From Oleidesulfovibrio sp047973035 (lineage in GTDB: Bacteria > Desulfobacterota > Desulfovibrionia > Desulfovibrionales > Desulfovibrionaceae), in assembly GCF_047973035.1 (NCBI RefSeq), contig NZ_JBKEBF010000012.1, positions 1 to 64,000 of the forward strand: a stretch of DNA of 64,000 nucleotides. Reading direction: 5' to 3'. The notes beneath the pieces are model-generated. The model had not been told where the DNA came from. It worked only from the letters and a program-made list of their open reading frames with translations, and ran no database searches. Of the stretch, positions 34,530 through 42,773 are shown piece after piece. A program made the translations under genes and the position numbers. Position 1 is the stretch's first letter; every line of letters starts with the position of its first letter.

Positions 34530-35357
34530 ATGCAAGACACACGCTCAGCAAGATGGGACATTCAGCTTAATAACCTGACAATAGGGTACGGCAGCACTGT
34601 TGTGCTGGACGGCCTGAAAGCTTGTCTGCCTGCCGGTAAAATTTCAGTCATTCTTGGCGGATCTGGTTGCGGCAAATCCACTTTGCTTCGACATATCCTT
34701 GGCCTCAATAAGCCGATGAAAGGGCAGATACTTCTTGGCGGTAAAGATCTTTTCGGCCTTTCCGGCAAAGATTTCAGAAGGCTGCGCCGCCGCATGGGCG
34801 TTCTTTTTCAGGATGGTGCGCTACTCGGCTCTCTGACTCTGGGCGACAACGCTGCCCTGCCGCTTGTTGAGCATACCAAGCTTGATAAAGAGACCGTGCA
34901 AGCCATTGTGCAGCATAAGCTATCTCTGGTGGGTCTGGCGGATTTTGCGCATTACTACCCCAGCCAGCTATCAGGCGGCATGCGCAAACGAGCGGGGCTT
35001 GCCCGTGCAATAGTCATGGACCCGCCGATTCTGTTGTGCGATGAGCCTACCTCGGGGCTTGACCCCATCAACGCAGCACAGATGGATGCACTGCTGGTAG
35101 ACATGAAAAAACGTTTTCCGGACATGACCATCGTGGTGGTAAGCCATGACCTGCAAAGCCTTGACACTATAGCAGACTATGTACTGGTGCTGAATGAACA
35201 ACGCGCCGTCTATGCAGGCGGACTTGATGAATTAAAAGCTTCCACTGATCCGTTTTTGCGGCAGTTCCTTGACCGCAAAGCCGGAGCGCCACAATCAGTT
35301 GACGCGCCTCTGGGTGAAAAAGTACGACAGGCTCTGTCCGAGTGGCTGGACAGCTAG
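34530..35357 (+). CDS. mlaF: MlaF, ABC ATPase for outer-membrane lipid transport
   Basis: This is the cytoplasmic ATPase of the Mla transporter. Walker A GGSGCGKST, signature LSGGMRKR and Walker B ILLCDEPTSGLDP are all intact; LSGGMRKR is typical of the MlaF branch. Length 275. It starts 12 bases after mlaE. No MlaB (STAS) gene follows, although MlaF normally pairs with MlaB in E. coli. Confidence 0.95.
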   Translation: MQDTRSARWDIQLNNLTIGYGSTVVLDGLKACLPAGKISVILGGSGCGKSTLLRHILGLNKPMKGQILLGGKDLFGLSGKDFRRLRRRMGVLFQDGALLGSLTLGDNAALPLVEHTKLDKETVQAIVQHKLSLVGLADFAHYYPSQLSGGMRKRAGLARAIVMDPPILLCDEPTSGLDPINAAQMDALLVDMKKRFPDMTIVVVSHDLQSLDTIADYVLVLNEQRAVYAGGLDELKASTDPFLRQFLDRKAGAPQSVDAPLGEKVRQALSEWLDS

Positions 35358-35388
35358 CTTGTGAGAACAGCAACAACGCGAGTAAAGC

Positions 35389-35835
35389 ATGAACAAGTAC
35401 ACAAGAGAAACATCTGTCGGCATTTTTGTGCTGATCGGTCTTCTGTGCCTTGGGTACGTCACACTGAAACTGGGCAAGATGGAAGTATTCTCAAGCGAAG
35501 GATATACTGTCCAGGCACGCTTCACCTCTGTCGCTGGTTTGCGCGTAGGGGCTGATGTCGAAATTTCCGGTGTTCCCGTGGGTAAAGTAAAGGGCATCAA
35601 GCTGGACCAGATGGACGGCGTGGCTGTTGTAGACATATTTTTACGTCCTGATATCCAGCTTTCGGAAGACACTATCGCTTCAGTAAAAACAAGCGGGCTT
35701 ATCGGCGATAAATACCTAAAACTATCTCCCGGCGGGGCAATGGACCTGCTCAAAGACGGGGACGAAATCACCGAAACAGAATCCGCATTGGACATCGAAG
35801 AATTAATCAGCAAATACGTTTTCGGAAAGGTGTAG
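35389..35835 (+). CDS. mlaD: MlaD, MCE-domain lipid-binding protein
   Basis: MlaD is anchored in the inner membrane and forms a hexameric ring that takes lipid to or from MlaC. The 148 residues contain one N-terminal membrane segment (about 7-24) and a single MCE domain with RFTSVAGLRVGADVEISGVPVGKVKGI. The C-terminal helix ends in SKYVFGKV. It lies 31 bases after mlaF and one base before mlaC. Confidence 0.95.
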   Translation: MNKYTRETSVGIFVLIGLLCLGYVTLKLGKMEVFSSEGYTVQARFTSVAGLRVGADVEISGVPVGKVKGIKLDQMDGVAVVDIFLRPDIQLSEDTIASVKTSGLIGDKYLKLSPGGAMDLLKDGDEITETESALDIEELISKYVFGKV

Positions 35836-35836
35836 T

Positions 35837-36487
35837 ATGAAAGCAATGTGGTCATACGTAAGACAGGCTCTTGGAGTAACGTTGTTGTGCTTTGGGCTGG
35901 TGGTCTGTATGCACGGGGGAGCTTTTGCGGATGCAGGAACTGAAGCAAAAGAGGCACTTGAAAGCAGTCTTAACGGCATCATAAGCAAGCTGGGCTCTGA
36001 CGAATTCAAAAATGATGAGACCCGCGAAGCTGTTCGTGCTGAAATTGAAAAACTTATCCGCCGCAGTTTTGATTTTGAAGAATTTTCCATGCGTACTGTC
36101 GGTCCCCGCTGGCGTACATTTACCGATGAGCAACGCAAAAAGTTTGCAGAAGCATTTGAAGCGCTTCTGCGTTCATCCTACACGGACAAGCTTGAAAGTT
36201 ATAACGGTGAAAACGTGGAATATGCAGGTGAACGTGCATCCAAGGACGGAAGCCGCGTTGAAGTAGCCACGAACATTATTCAGGGTGACAAAAAAATTCC
36301 TGTTGCTTACCGCATGTTGCATAAAGGTGAGTGGGTAGTATACGATGTACTTGTTGAAGGCATCAGCCTTGTGAAAAACTATCGCACACAGTTTCAGGAA
36401 TTACTGAGAAGCGAGACACCGGACGAACTGATCCACAGGATTCACCTGAAAGCAGAAGAAATGAAGCAGGCAAACGGCAAAAATTAA
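35837..36487 (+). CDS. mlaC: MlaC, periplasmic phospholipid carrier
   Basis: MlaC ferries phospholipids between MlaD in the inner membrane and MlaA in the outer membrane. The 216-residue protein has an N-terminal signal peptide ending about GGAFADAG and the family motifs RRSFDFEEFSMRTVGPRW, EAFEALLRSSYTDKLESYNGE and WVVYDVLVEGISLVKNYRTQF. The ATG follows the mlaD stop by one base, showing translational coupling. Confidence 0.94.
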   Translation: MKAMWSYVRQALGVTLLCFGLVVCMHGGAFADAGTEAKEALESSLNGIISKLGSDEFKNDETREAVRAEIEKLIRRSFDFEEFSMRTVGPRWRTFTDEQRKKFAEAFEALLRSSYTDKLESYNGENVEYAGERASKDGSRVEVATNIIQGDKKIPVAYRMLHKGEWVVYDVLVEGISLVKNYRTQFQELLRSETPDELIHRIHLKAEEMKQANGKN

Positions 36488-36520
36488 CGTTTGCAGCCTG
36501 CATAGGCAAAAGAGGCTGTT

Positions 36521-37369
36521 ATGAAGAGGGGATTATTTATAAGCTTGGCAGCACTGGTGCTGTGTCTGTCTGTAGCTACGGCACATGCTGCGCCTGTATC
36601 TAAAGGCGAGCTTAATAAACCTGCACGTCTTGCCAAAGCGCAAATGGCACCCGATGTACGGGATGCAGAGCTGGCTAAGACAGAAGAAGAGTTTCTTCTG
36701 ACCATGCGGCAGGACAATCTGAGTCCTGATTTTGAAGACTATGGTTACGCAGATGCCACCACACAGGTTGCAGATCCCATAGAGGGCTGGAACAGAATGT
36801 GGTTCGGCTTCAACGACTGGTTTTATACCAATCTTGCTGACCCCGTATGGCGTGGCTACGCTTATATCACTCCTAGTGAACTCCGGACAGGTGCGGACAA
36901 CTTCTTCCGTAACCTTGCTTACCCTGTCCGTTTTATTAACTGCATCCTGCAGGGCAAATTCAAGGCGGCAGGTGTAGAGACTTCCCGCTTCATCATTGAC
37001 ACCACCTTCGGTGTTGGCGGTCTGATGCAGCCTTCTCGTGAAAAAACACCTGTTGTTGAACCTGACAGAGAAGACTTCGGCCAGACTCTTGGTGTATGGG
37101 GTGTTGGCGAAGGCTTCTATATTGTATGGCCCTTCCTTGGCCCTTCAACCCTCAGGGATACAGGCGGTCTGGTAGGCGACATGGTAACTCATCCCCTCTA
37201 CTACCTGACTCCGCTATGGCACGGATTTGCTTTGGCAGGCTACGACCAGGTAAACAAGTTCGGACCGGTATATGACAACTACATGGCTATCAAAGCCCCG
37301 GCTCTCGAACCTTACACCGCTATTCGTGACGCCTACATCCAGACCAGGCGTAGCCGGATAGACTTGTAA
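36521..37369 (+). CDS. mlaA: MlaA (VacJ), outer-membrane lipid-removal protein
   Basis: MlaA forms a doughnut in the inner leaflet of the outer membrane and removes misplaced phospholipids. The 282-residue protein has the family core DPIEGWNRMWFGFNDWFY, RNLAYPVRFINCILQGK and PEREDFGQTLGVWGVGEG-type sequence. Unlike E. coli MlaA it shows no clear lipobox: its only early cysteine sits in LVLC and the signal appears to end at AHA. It may therefore be soluble or held only through its own helices. It is the last mla gene and is followed by a terminator. Confidence 0.93.
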   Translation: MKRGLFISLAALVLCLSVATAHAAPVSKGELNKPARLAKAQMAPDVRDAELAKTEEEFLLTMRQDNLSPDFEDYGYADATTQVADPIEGWNRMWFGFNDWFYTNLADPVWRGYAYITPSELRTGADNFFRNLAYPVRFINCILQGKFKAAGVETSRFIIDTTFGVGGLMQPSREKTPVVEPDREDFGQTLGVWGVGEGFYIVWPFLGPSTLRDTGGLVGDMVTHPLYYLTPLWHGFALAGYDQVNKFGPVYDNYMAIKAPALEPYTAIRDAYIQTRRSRIDL

Positions 37370-37387
37370 CCGCATTTCGACACTATC

Positions 37388-37411
37388 AGGGGCGCTCCGG
37401 CGCCCCTTTTT
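37388..37411 (+). terminator. Intrinsic terminator after mlaA
   Basis: AGGGGCGC pairs perfectly with GCGCCCCT around TCCG and runs into T5. Confidence 0.9.
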
Positions 37412-37453
37412 ATTTACTGCTGGCCACACATGCACACACCAAGGAGCCGACAC

Positions 37454-38578
37454 ATGCGTTTTTCGCCCTTCCGCCTTGAACGTTATTTCGCACAGCATGA
37501 ATTTTCTGCCCGCCACCTTTTGTGCGTTTCAGACTGCGAGAGCATTACTGTACAGGAGTTGCTTGACTTTTGCGGTGCTGATCCGCAAAAGCTGCTAAGC
37601 TTGCGTCTCGGATATACAGAAGCGTGGGGAGCTCCCTCGCTTCGCCGTGCCATTGCCGAAAACTGCTACACTCAGATGGAAAAAGAAACCATTCTGGTTC
37701 ATGCGGGGGCAGAAGAGGCGATATTCACCTTTGCTCAGGCTACTCTGGAAGCTGGTGATCATGTCATTGTACAAACGCCATGTTACCAGTCTCTGTTTGA
37801 ACTTCCTGCATCCTTGGGGTGCACTATCGACGCATGGCATTGCAATCCGGATCACGGCTGGGCGCCGGACACATCAGCGCTTAGAGGCCTGATAAAATCA
37901 AATACCAAAGCCATCATCATTAATACACCCCACAACCCCACAGGCTATAACCTGCCTCGCTCGAGCTTTAACGAGGTCATCAAACTGGCGGACCAGTTCG
38001 GATTATATCTCTTCTGTGATGAAGTGTACCGAGGGCTGGAGTATAACCAGACTGCAAAATTGCCTGCAGCTTGCGACGTATATCCCAATGCGGTTTCACT
38101 GGGCGTAACCAGCAAAAACATGGGACTTGCAGGGCTTCGTATAGGGTGGGCAGCCAGTCAGAACAGAGAATTGCTGCAACGGATGTCATCAGTCAAAGAT
38201 TACACAAGTATCTGCAGTTCCGGCCCCGGAGAAGTTCTGGCTGAGATTGCAATGGGCAACGCCGCAAAACTGAATGACCGCTGCCGGAGAATTATCAGTG
38301 ATAACCTGTTATCTCTGGACAGATTCATGGATGAACATTCTGATATTCTTGAATGGACCCGCCCCACAGCAGGCCCGATAGGTGTAGTAGAACTGAAGCA
38401 TGATTTAACTGCAGGAGAGCTTTGCGATAAAGCGCTACGGACATGCGGAGTACTACTGGCTCCGGGAAGCATGTTTTCGATTTCGGAGCCATGTTTTCGC
38501 ATCGGCTTCGGGCGAAGCAATTTTACCCGCGGGCTCAAAATATTCAGCAGCTTTCTTGATACCTGCTACGGCAAATAA
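37454..38578 (+). CDS. Pyridoxal-phosphate aminotransferase, class I/II
   Basis: From the ATG at 37454 (AAGGAG 7 bases upstream) the protein is 374 residues. It has the fold-type I marks INTPHNPTGYNL (156-167), FCDEVYRGLE (187-196) and the PLP lysine Lys221 in SLGVTSKNMGLAGLRIGW. A start 24 bases earlier is less likely. The amino acid substrate cannot be told from sequence; the short N-terminus (RYFAQHEFSARHLLCVSD) resembles a subgroup often called capreomycidine-synthase-like or aspartate-type. It stands alone after the mla operon. Confidence 0.9.
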   Translation: MRFSPFRLERYFAQHEFSARHLLCVSDCESITVQELLDFCGADPQKLLSLRLGYTEAWGAPSLRRAIAENCYTQMEKETILVHAGAEEAIFTFAQATLEAGDHVIVQTPCYQSLFELPASLGCTIDAWHCNPDHGWAPDTSALRGLIKSNTKAIIINTPHNPTGYNLPRSSFNEVIKLADQFGLYLFCDEVYRGLEYNQTAKLPAACDVYPNAVSLGVTSKNMGLAGLRIGWAASQNRELLQRMSSVKDYTSICSSGPGEVLAEIAMGNAAKLNDRCRRIISDNLLSLDRFMDEHSDILEWTRPTAGPIGVVELKHDLTAGELCDKALRTCGVLLAPGSMFSISEPCFRIGFGRSNFTRGLKIFSSFLDTCYGK

Positions 38579-38590
38579 CCTGCGCGCAGT

Positions 38591-38628
38591 AAAAAAGTGT
38601 CCGGGACCTTTTCGGCTACCGGACACTT
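38591..38628 (-). terminator. Intrinsic terminator after the cupin gene
   Basis: AAGTGTCCGG pairs with CCGGACACTT around a 14-base loop; on the minus strand it runs into T6. It lies 66 bases after the cupin stop and close to the end of the aminotransferase gene. Confidence 0.7.
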
Positions 38629-38693
38629 CCATATTACGGCAGGCGCCTCCCCAGACGTTCCGCAATCCTGCCGTCCCCCAGTTATGCAGGGTT

Positions 38694-39011
38694 TTAGATA
38701 GGCGGTGCTATCGTCACCAGCACCTTCATATCAGTAATGGCTCTTATTCCATGTGGCTCTCTGATTTCTGCAATCAGTACAGCTCCCCGTGGTGCAGCAA
38801 GAACGGCCCCTTCCGCCCCCAAGAATTCACCTTCGCCTTCCAGAACAACAATGCTTAATTCACCTTCAATATTATGCTGATGAATAGGCAATTCCTGTCC
38901 AGCCCTGAAGGTAAATGTCACTACCTTAAAATTTTCTGACTCATGCACAAGGTCCATCACAAAGCGGTTTTCGTCATAGCGCATGTTTTCCAGTAAATTT
39001 TTACTTTGCAT
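38694..39011 (-). CDS. Small cupin-domain protein
   Basis: A 105-residue single-domain cupin starting MQSKNLLENMRYDENRF, with GGAGG before the ATG. The first cupin motif is LPIHQHNIEGELSIVVLEGEGEF and the second, PRGAVLIAEIREPHGIRA, holds one more histidine, so a metal site is likely. The role is unknown; such proteins can be sugar or amino acid enzymes or sensors. It is divergent from the LysO-type genes by 262 bases. Confidence 0.85.
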   Translation of the reverse strand: MQSKNLLENMRYDENRFVMDLVHESENFKVVTFTFRAGQELPIHQHNIEGELSIVVLEGEGEFLGAEGAVLAAPRGAVLIAEIREPHGIRAITDMKVLVTIAPPI

Positions 39012-39273
39012 ATTACACCTCCGATGACTCATAGGTCATTGGTAAAATTTCTGTACCTGACTGTTCTTGCGGCCAGTTGCAAACTAACCAGCCTCTGCCG
39101 TTACCTTTTATCTACTACCGTCTATAGTTATGTGGTGTGATGCAGGTCAAAAAATGACTCATTATTTTTCTGCAGCTCACATCGCCACATTTTGCATCAA
39201 ATATTACAGAATTGACAAACACATGGCGCAACGCTACCGATGCATTTTAACGTTGAAACCAGTTGGAAGAGAC

Positions 39274-39558
39274 ATGCTGACAGCAGTTGCGTTTATCGCA
39301 CTGGGCATCCCCATAGGGTTTGCCCTTCGTAAAAATAGGGCAGTGGTGCATGCCGTGGACAAGCTCACCATGTGGGCAATTTACCTTTTATTATTTTTGC
39401 TTGGCATATCTCTGGGTACGGACGATAACATCGTGTCTCAGGCGGGCAACATAGGTATCAAGGCCTTTTTAATCAGCGCTGCCTGTGTGGCGGGAAGTGC
39501 TTTGGCGGCATGGCTGCTGGGCAAAGTGATCCTGAAGGGAGGCTTTGATGAAAGGTAG
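39274..39558 (+). CDS. LysO-family transporter, N-terminal half as a separate gene
   Basis: This 94-residue membrane protein, MLTAVAFIALGIPIGFALRK, has three hydrophobic segments and matches the first half of LysO (DUF340, YbjE), the lysine exporter of E. coli. It is encoded apart from the second half, which begins 11 bases before this stop in another frame, with its own ribosome site. The two most likely form one transporter. Substrate assignment to lysine is by family only. A longer upstream frame was rejected for lack of a ribosome site. Confidence 0.82.
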   Translation: MLTAVAFIALGIPIGFALRKNRAVVHAVDKLTMWAIYLLLFLLGISLGTDDNIVSQAGNIGIKAFLISAACVAGSALAAWLLGKVILKGGFDER

Positions 39559-40150
39559 CCTCATCATCCTGACATTTTTTATATGTGGCACACTGCTAGG
39601 CGCATCCGGATTTGTACCGGAATTTCTTGCAGATGAACGCCTTTCAACCTATGCCCTGTACTTTCTGCTGTTCATCGTAGGCATCGGCATAGGTTTTGAT
39701 ACCAGATGCCTGGCTATTCTGCGTGAAATGCACATAAAGGTGCTCCTTGTACCCATTTTTGTCATGCTGGGTACTTTCGGCGGTGCGCTTGCTATATCTC
39801 CTTTTATAGAAGGTCACAGCACCCGCGACGTGCTCGCAGTGGGGGCAGGGTTCGGCTACTATAGTTTATCCAGCATAATGATTTCACAGATGGGGGATTC
39901 TGTTCTCGGTTCCATCGCACTGCTTTCAAACATCATCAGAGAGTTGATCACCCTGCTGGCAGCTCCGGTCCTTATTAAATACTTCGGCAAGCTTGCGCCT
40001 GTCGCCAGTGGCGGTGCAACAGCAATGGATACAACCCTGCCCATCATCACCCGTTACGCAGGAGAGCGATACGGAATCATCGCCGTGTTCAGTGGTATGT
40101 TCCTTACTGTCTCTGTGCCATTTTTGGTATCAGCAATTATGAGCTGGTAA
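39548..40150 (+). CDS. LysO-family transporter, C-terminal half as a separate gene
   Basis: The 200-residue membrane protein has about six segments and matches the main part of LysO, with GVGAGFGYYSLSS-type sequence (VGAGFGYYSLSSIMI), RELITLLAAPVL and MDTTLPIITRYAGERYG. The ATG at 39548 has GGGAGG 5 bases upstream and overlaps the previous gene by 11 bases. Together with that gene it should be an amino acid exporter in the inner membrane. It is followed by an amino acid uptake system. Confidence 0.85.
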   Translation: MKGSLIILTFFICGTLLGASGFVPEFLADERLSTYALYFLLFIVGIGIGFDTRCLAILREMHIKVLLVPIFVMLGTFGGALAISPFIEGHSTRDVLAVGAGFGYYSLSSIMISQMGDSVLGSIALLSNIIRELITLLAAPVLIKYFGKLAPVASGGATAMDTTLPIITRYAGERYGIIAVFSGMFLTVSVPFLVSAIMSW

Positions 40151-40246
40151 CCGGCGGGGGAAAAAGGGAGCCGGAAAACCCTCTGTTTTCGGGACCCTGC
40201 CCGCGCTCATCATTGACAACCATGCGCAAAGTGAGGCATTGTACAT

Positions 40247-40266
40247 TTTTGTCTACACAGACAAAA
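40247..40266 (+). promoter_or_regulatory. 20-bp perfect palindrome ahead of the amino acid ABC operon
   Basis: TTTTGTCT and AGACAAAA flank ACAC. It lies 8 bases before the GAAGGAG ribosome site of the binding-protein gene, with TTGACA at 40213-40218 further upstream but no clear -10. It may be an operator at the transcription start or an RNA stem. Confidence 0.45.
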
Positions 40267-40287
40267 CACACACGAAGGAGAACGAGG

Positions 40288-41028
40288 ATGCTAAAAAAAA
40301 TTTGTTTTGCCATGCTTGCAGTTCTGATGACTGCAAACATCGCTCTTGCTGAAAAGGCCATTGTTTTTGCACACGATGCCACCTGGCCTCCCATGGAATA
40401 CATGAGTGCCGACAAGCAGATTGTCGGTTACGCTGTTGATTACATGGACGCCGTAGCCAAGGAAGCCGGATTTAAGGCTGTTCACCGCAACGTGGCATGG
40501 GACGGCATTTTTGCCGGTCTCGCAAACGGCGAATATGATGCAATTGCTTCTTCTGTTTCCATTACCGAAGAACGCAAGCGCGCAATGGACTTCAGCACGC
40601 CTTACTTTGAGGTAAAACAGGCTGTGGTGCTTAACAAGTCAAACGAAGCCAAATCGTTCGACGACCTCAAAGGTAAAACCCTTGGCGCCCAGATCGGCAC
40701 CACCGGTTACTTCTCCATCAAAAAGGCTGAGGGCGTAACCCCCCGTTCTTTTGACGAAATCGGCCTTGCCATGGAAGCTCTTTACAACGGCAACATTGAT
40801 GGCGTTGTATGCGATGATCCTGTGGCCGCCAACTATGCGCTGCAGCAGGCAGAATACGCGAAGCGTATGAAGATTGCTTTCATCGTAGAAGCCAAAGATA
40901 AAGAATTCTATGGCGTTGCTGTCAACAAGGGTAACAGCGAAGTGCTTGAACTGATCAATAAAGGTATCAAGGCTGTTAAGGAAAAAGGCATCGAAGAGAC
41001 CCTTCGCAAGAAGTGGATCGGCCAGTAG
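40288..41028 (+). CDS. Polar amino acid ABC transporter, periplasmic binding protein
   Basis: From the ATG at 40288 (GAAGGAG upstream) the protein has a clear signal peptide ending at ANIALA and a mature part of about 225 residues of the SBP family 3 fold: WPPMEYMSADKQIVGYAVDYMDAV, SVSITEERKRAMDFSTPYF and the hinge region LKGKTLGAQIGTTG. The Asp and Arg expected to bind the alpha groups are present (DFSTPY, ITEERKR). The amino acid preference is not known; the family includes glutamine-, arginine- and lysine-binding members. Confidence 0.93.
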   Translation: MLKKICFAMLAVLMTANIALAEKAIVFAHDATWPPMEYMSADKQIVGYAVDYMDAVAKEAGFKAVHRNVAWDGIFAGLANGEYDAIASSVSITEERKRAMDFSTPYFEVKQAVVLNKSNEAKSFDDLKGKTLGAQIGTTGYFSIKKAEGVTPRSFDEIGLAMEALYNGNIDGVVCDDPVAANYALQQAEYAKRMKIAFIVEAKDKEFYGVAVNKGNSEVLELINKGIKAVKEKGIEETLRKKWIGQ

Positions 41029-41052
41029 CAGCTACCTTACTGCGTAATGCCC

Positions 41053-41079
41053 GGGACTGGCGATACTCTCGCCAGTCCC
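41053..41079 (+). terminator. Hairpin between binding protein and permease genes
   Basis: GGGACTGGCGA pairs perfectly with TCGCCAGTCCC around TACTC and is followed by TTCATTTT. The weak T run suggests partial termination or 3'-end protection, which would keep the binding protein more abundant than the membrane parts. Confidence 0.65.
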
Positions 41080-41109
41080 TTCATTTTGACTTAACACGGA
41101 CATAACATT

Positions 41110-41895
41110 ATGGCTGACAAAAAAGTCCGCATAGAAATTACGGACGGCATGCTGATTCCGGACCACAAAGACCGCAATTTTTTTAACGCGTGGACCATCA
41201 GCTTCATCGGCGCGATAGGCATGATCATCTATCTGTGCGCCACCAAGCCCGATGTATACTGGAGACTGCTCCAGTATCTGCCGGACGGCATTGCCGTTAC
41301 GTTCAAAGTAACCGTTCTTTCCATTCTCTGCTCTATACCGCTGGGGCTGCTTACCGGCTTAGGGCGCCTTTCCAGAAACAAAGTCATTAACACCATCGCT
41401 TCTACCTACGTGGAAGTTGTTCGCGGTATCCCGCTTCTGGTTCAGCTCTTTTACATTTACTATGCGCTTGGCCGCTTTTTGCAGGTTCCCAGCATGGTTG
41501 CTGCCGTCATCGCTATGAGCGTATGTTACGGCGCATACATGGGCGAGGTCTTCAGGGCCGGCATAGACTCCATCGATAAAGGCCAGACAGAAGCTTCACG
41601 TTCTCTTGGATTCAACCGCGCTCAGACGATGTTTCTGGTTATTCTGCCGCAGGCGTGGCGCACTATTCTGCCTCCTGTAGGCAACGAATTCATCGCCATG
41701 CTGAAAGACACCTCACTGGTTTCCATTCTTGCGGTGGCTGATGTGCTACGTCGCGGACGCGAATTCGCGGCAGAGTCGTTTTTGTACTTCGAAACCTACA
41801 CCATGGTGGCACTGATATATCTGGTCATCACCCTGCTGCTCTCAAAAGGCGTCAGCATCATGGAAGCGAGGCTGAATTACTATGACCGCGACTAA
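41110..41895 (+). CDS. Polar amino acid ABC transporter, permease
   Basis: The 261-residue inner-membrane protein has five or more hydrophobic segments, starting near residue 28. The EAA loop that docks the ATPase reads TEASRSLGFNRAQTMFLVILPQAWRTILPP. The segment VVRGIPLLVQLFYIYYAL is typical of HisMQ-type permeases. It is the single permease gene here, so the transporter probably uses a homodimer. Its end overlaps the ATPase gene by 14 bases. Confidence 0.93.
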   Translation: MADKKVRIEITDGMLIPDHKDRNFFNAWTISFIGAIGMIIYLCATKPDVYWRLLQYLPDGIAVTFKVTVLSILCSIPLGLLTGLGRLSRNKVINTIASTYVEVVRGIPLLVQLFYIYYALGRFLQVPSMVAAVIAMSVCYGAYMGEVFRAGIDSIDKGQTEASRSLGFNRAQTMFLVILPQAWRTILPPVGNEFIAMLKDTSLVSILAVADVLRRGREFAAESFLYFETYTMVALIYLVITLLLSKGVSIMEARLNYYDRD

Positions 41896-42622
41896 GCCAA
41901 TTATAAGCATAAAAAATATCTACAAGTTCTTCGGGCAGCTTACTGCGCTGAATGATGTGTCTCTGGAGATTGCTCCCGGCGAAAAGGTCGTCGTCATCGG
42001 CCCTTCCGGTTCGGGCAAATCCACCATGTTGCGTTCCATCAACAAGCTGGAAACCATAGACAAGGGCACCATTCATGTAGACGGTCTTGATGTTAACGCA
42101 CCCGAAAACGACATCAACGCCATCCGCCAGGAACTGGGTATGGTGTTCCAGAGCTTCAACCTGTTCCCCCACAAAACGGTCATGGGCAACCTGATTATGG
42201 CTCCCATGCGACTGAAAAAAGTACCGAAGGAAGAAGCCGAAGCCCGTGCCCTTATGCTGCTTAAAAAGGTGGGCATCAGCGACAAAGCCAACGTTTACCC
42301 GTCCAACCTTTCCGGCGGACAGCAGCAACGCGTGGCTATTGCCCGCGCCCTTGCCATGAACCCTAAAATCATGCTTTTTGATGAACCGACTTCAGCGCTT
42401 GATCCCGAGATGATCGGCGAAGTGCTTGAAGTTATGGTTAATCTTGCAAAAGAAGGCATGACCATGGTTGTGGTAACTCACGAGATGGGATTTGCACGTG
42501 AAGTTGCAGACAGGGTTGTCTTTATGGACCACGGTCAGGTGCTCGAAGTGGGCACTCCGGACGAATTGTTCGACAGTCCTCAGCATCCGCGCCTGCAAAA
42601 ATTCCTTAAGCAGATTTTGTAG
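41882..42622 (+). CDS. Polar amino acid ABC transporter, ATPase (GlnQ type)
   Basis: The 246-residue ATPase has Walker A GPSGSGKST near residue 40, signature LSGGQQQR, Walker B IMLFDEPTSALDP and the switch histidine in VVVTHEMGFAREVADRV. It belongs to the GlnQ/HisP subgroup (MVFQSFNLFPHKTVMGNL). It is the last gene of the operon, overlapping the permease, and is followed by a strong terminator. Confidence 0.95.
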   Translation: MTATKPIISIKNIYKFFGQLTALNDVSLEIAPGEKVVVIGPSGSGKSTMLRSINKLETIDKGTIHVDGLDVNAPENDINAIRQELGMVFQSFNLFPHKTVMGNLIMAPMRLKKVPKEEAEARALMLLKKVGISDKANVYPSNLSGGQQQRVAIARALAMNPKIMLFDEPTSALDPEMIGEVLEVMVNLAKEGMTMVVVTHEMGFAREVADRVVFMDHGQVLEVGTPDELFDSPQHPRLQKFLKQIL

Positions 42623-42645
42623 CCTGCTAAAAGCAATGCATAAGT

Positions 42646-42681
42646 AAGCGGCCCGTTTTATCCAAACGGGCCGCTTTTTTT
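42646..42681 (+). terminator. Intrinsic terminator after the amino acid ABC operon
   Basis: AAGCGGCCCGTTT pairs perfectly with AAACGGGCCGCTT around TATCC and runs into T7. Confidence 0.93.
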
Positions 42682-42773
42682 GTTGAGTAAAAAACAACTA
42701 AAGGAGTGAGAAAAAGTTACCGGAAGCATCCGAATGCAGCAGATGCACCGTTTAGCTATCAGTGCATATACCG

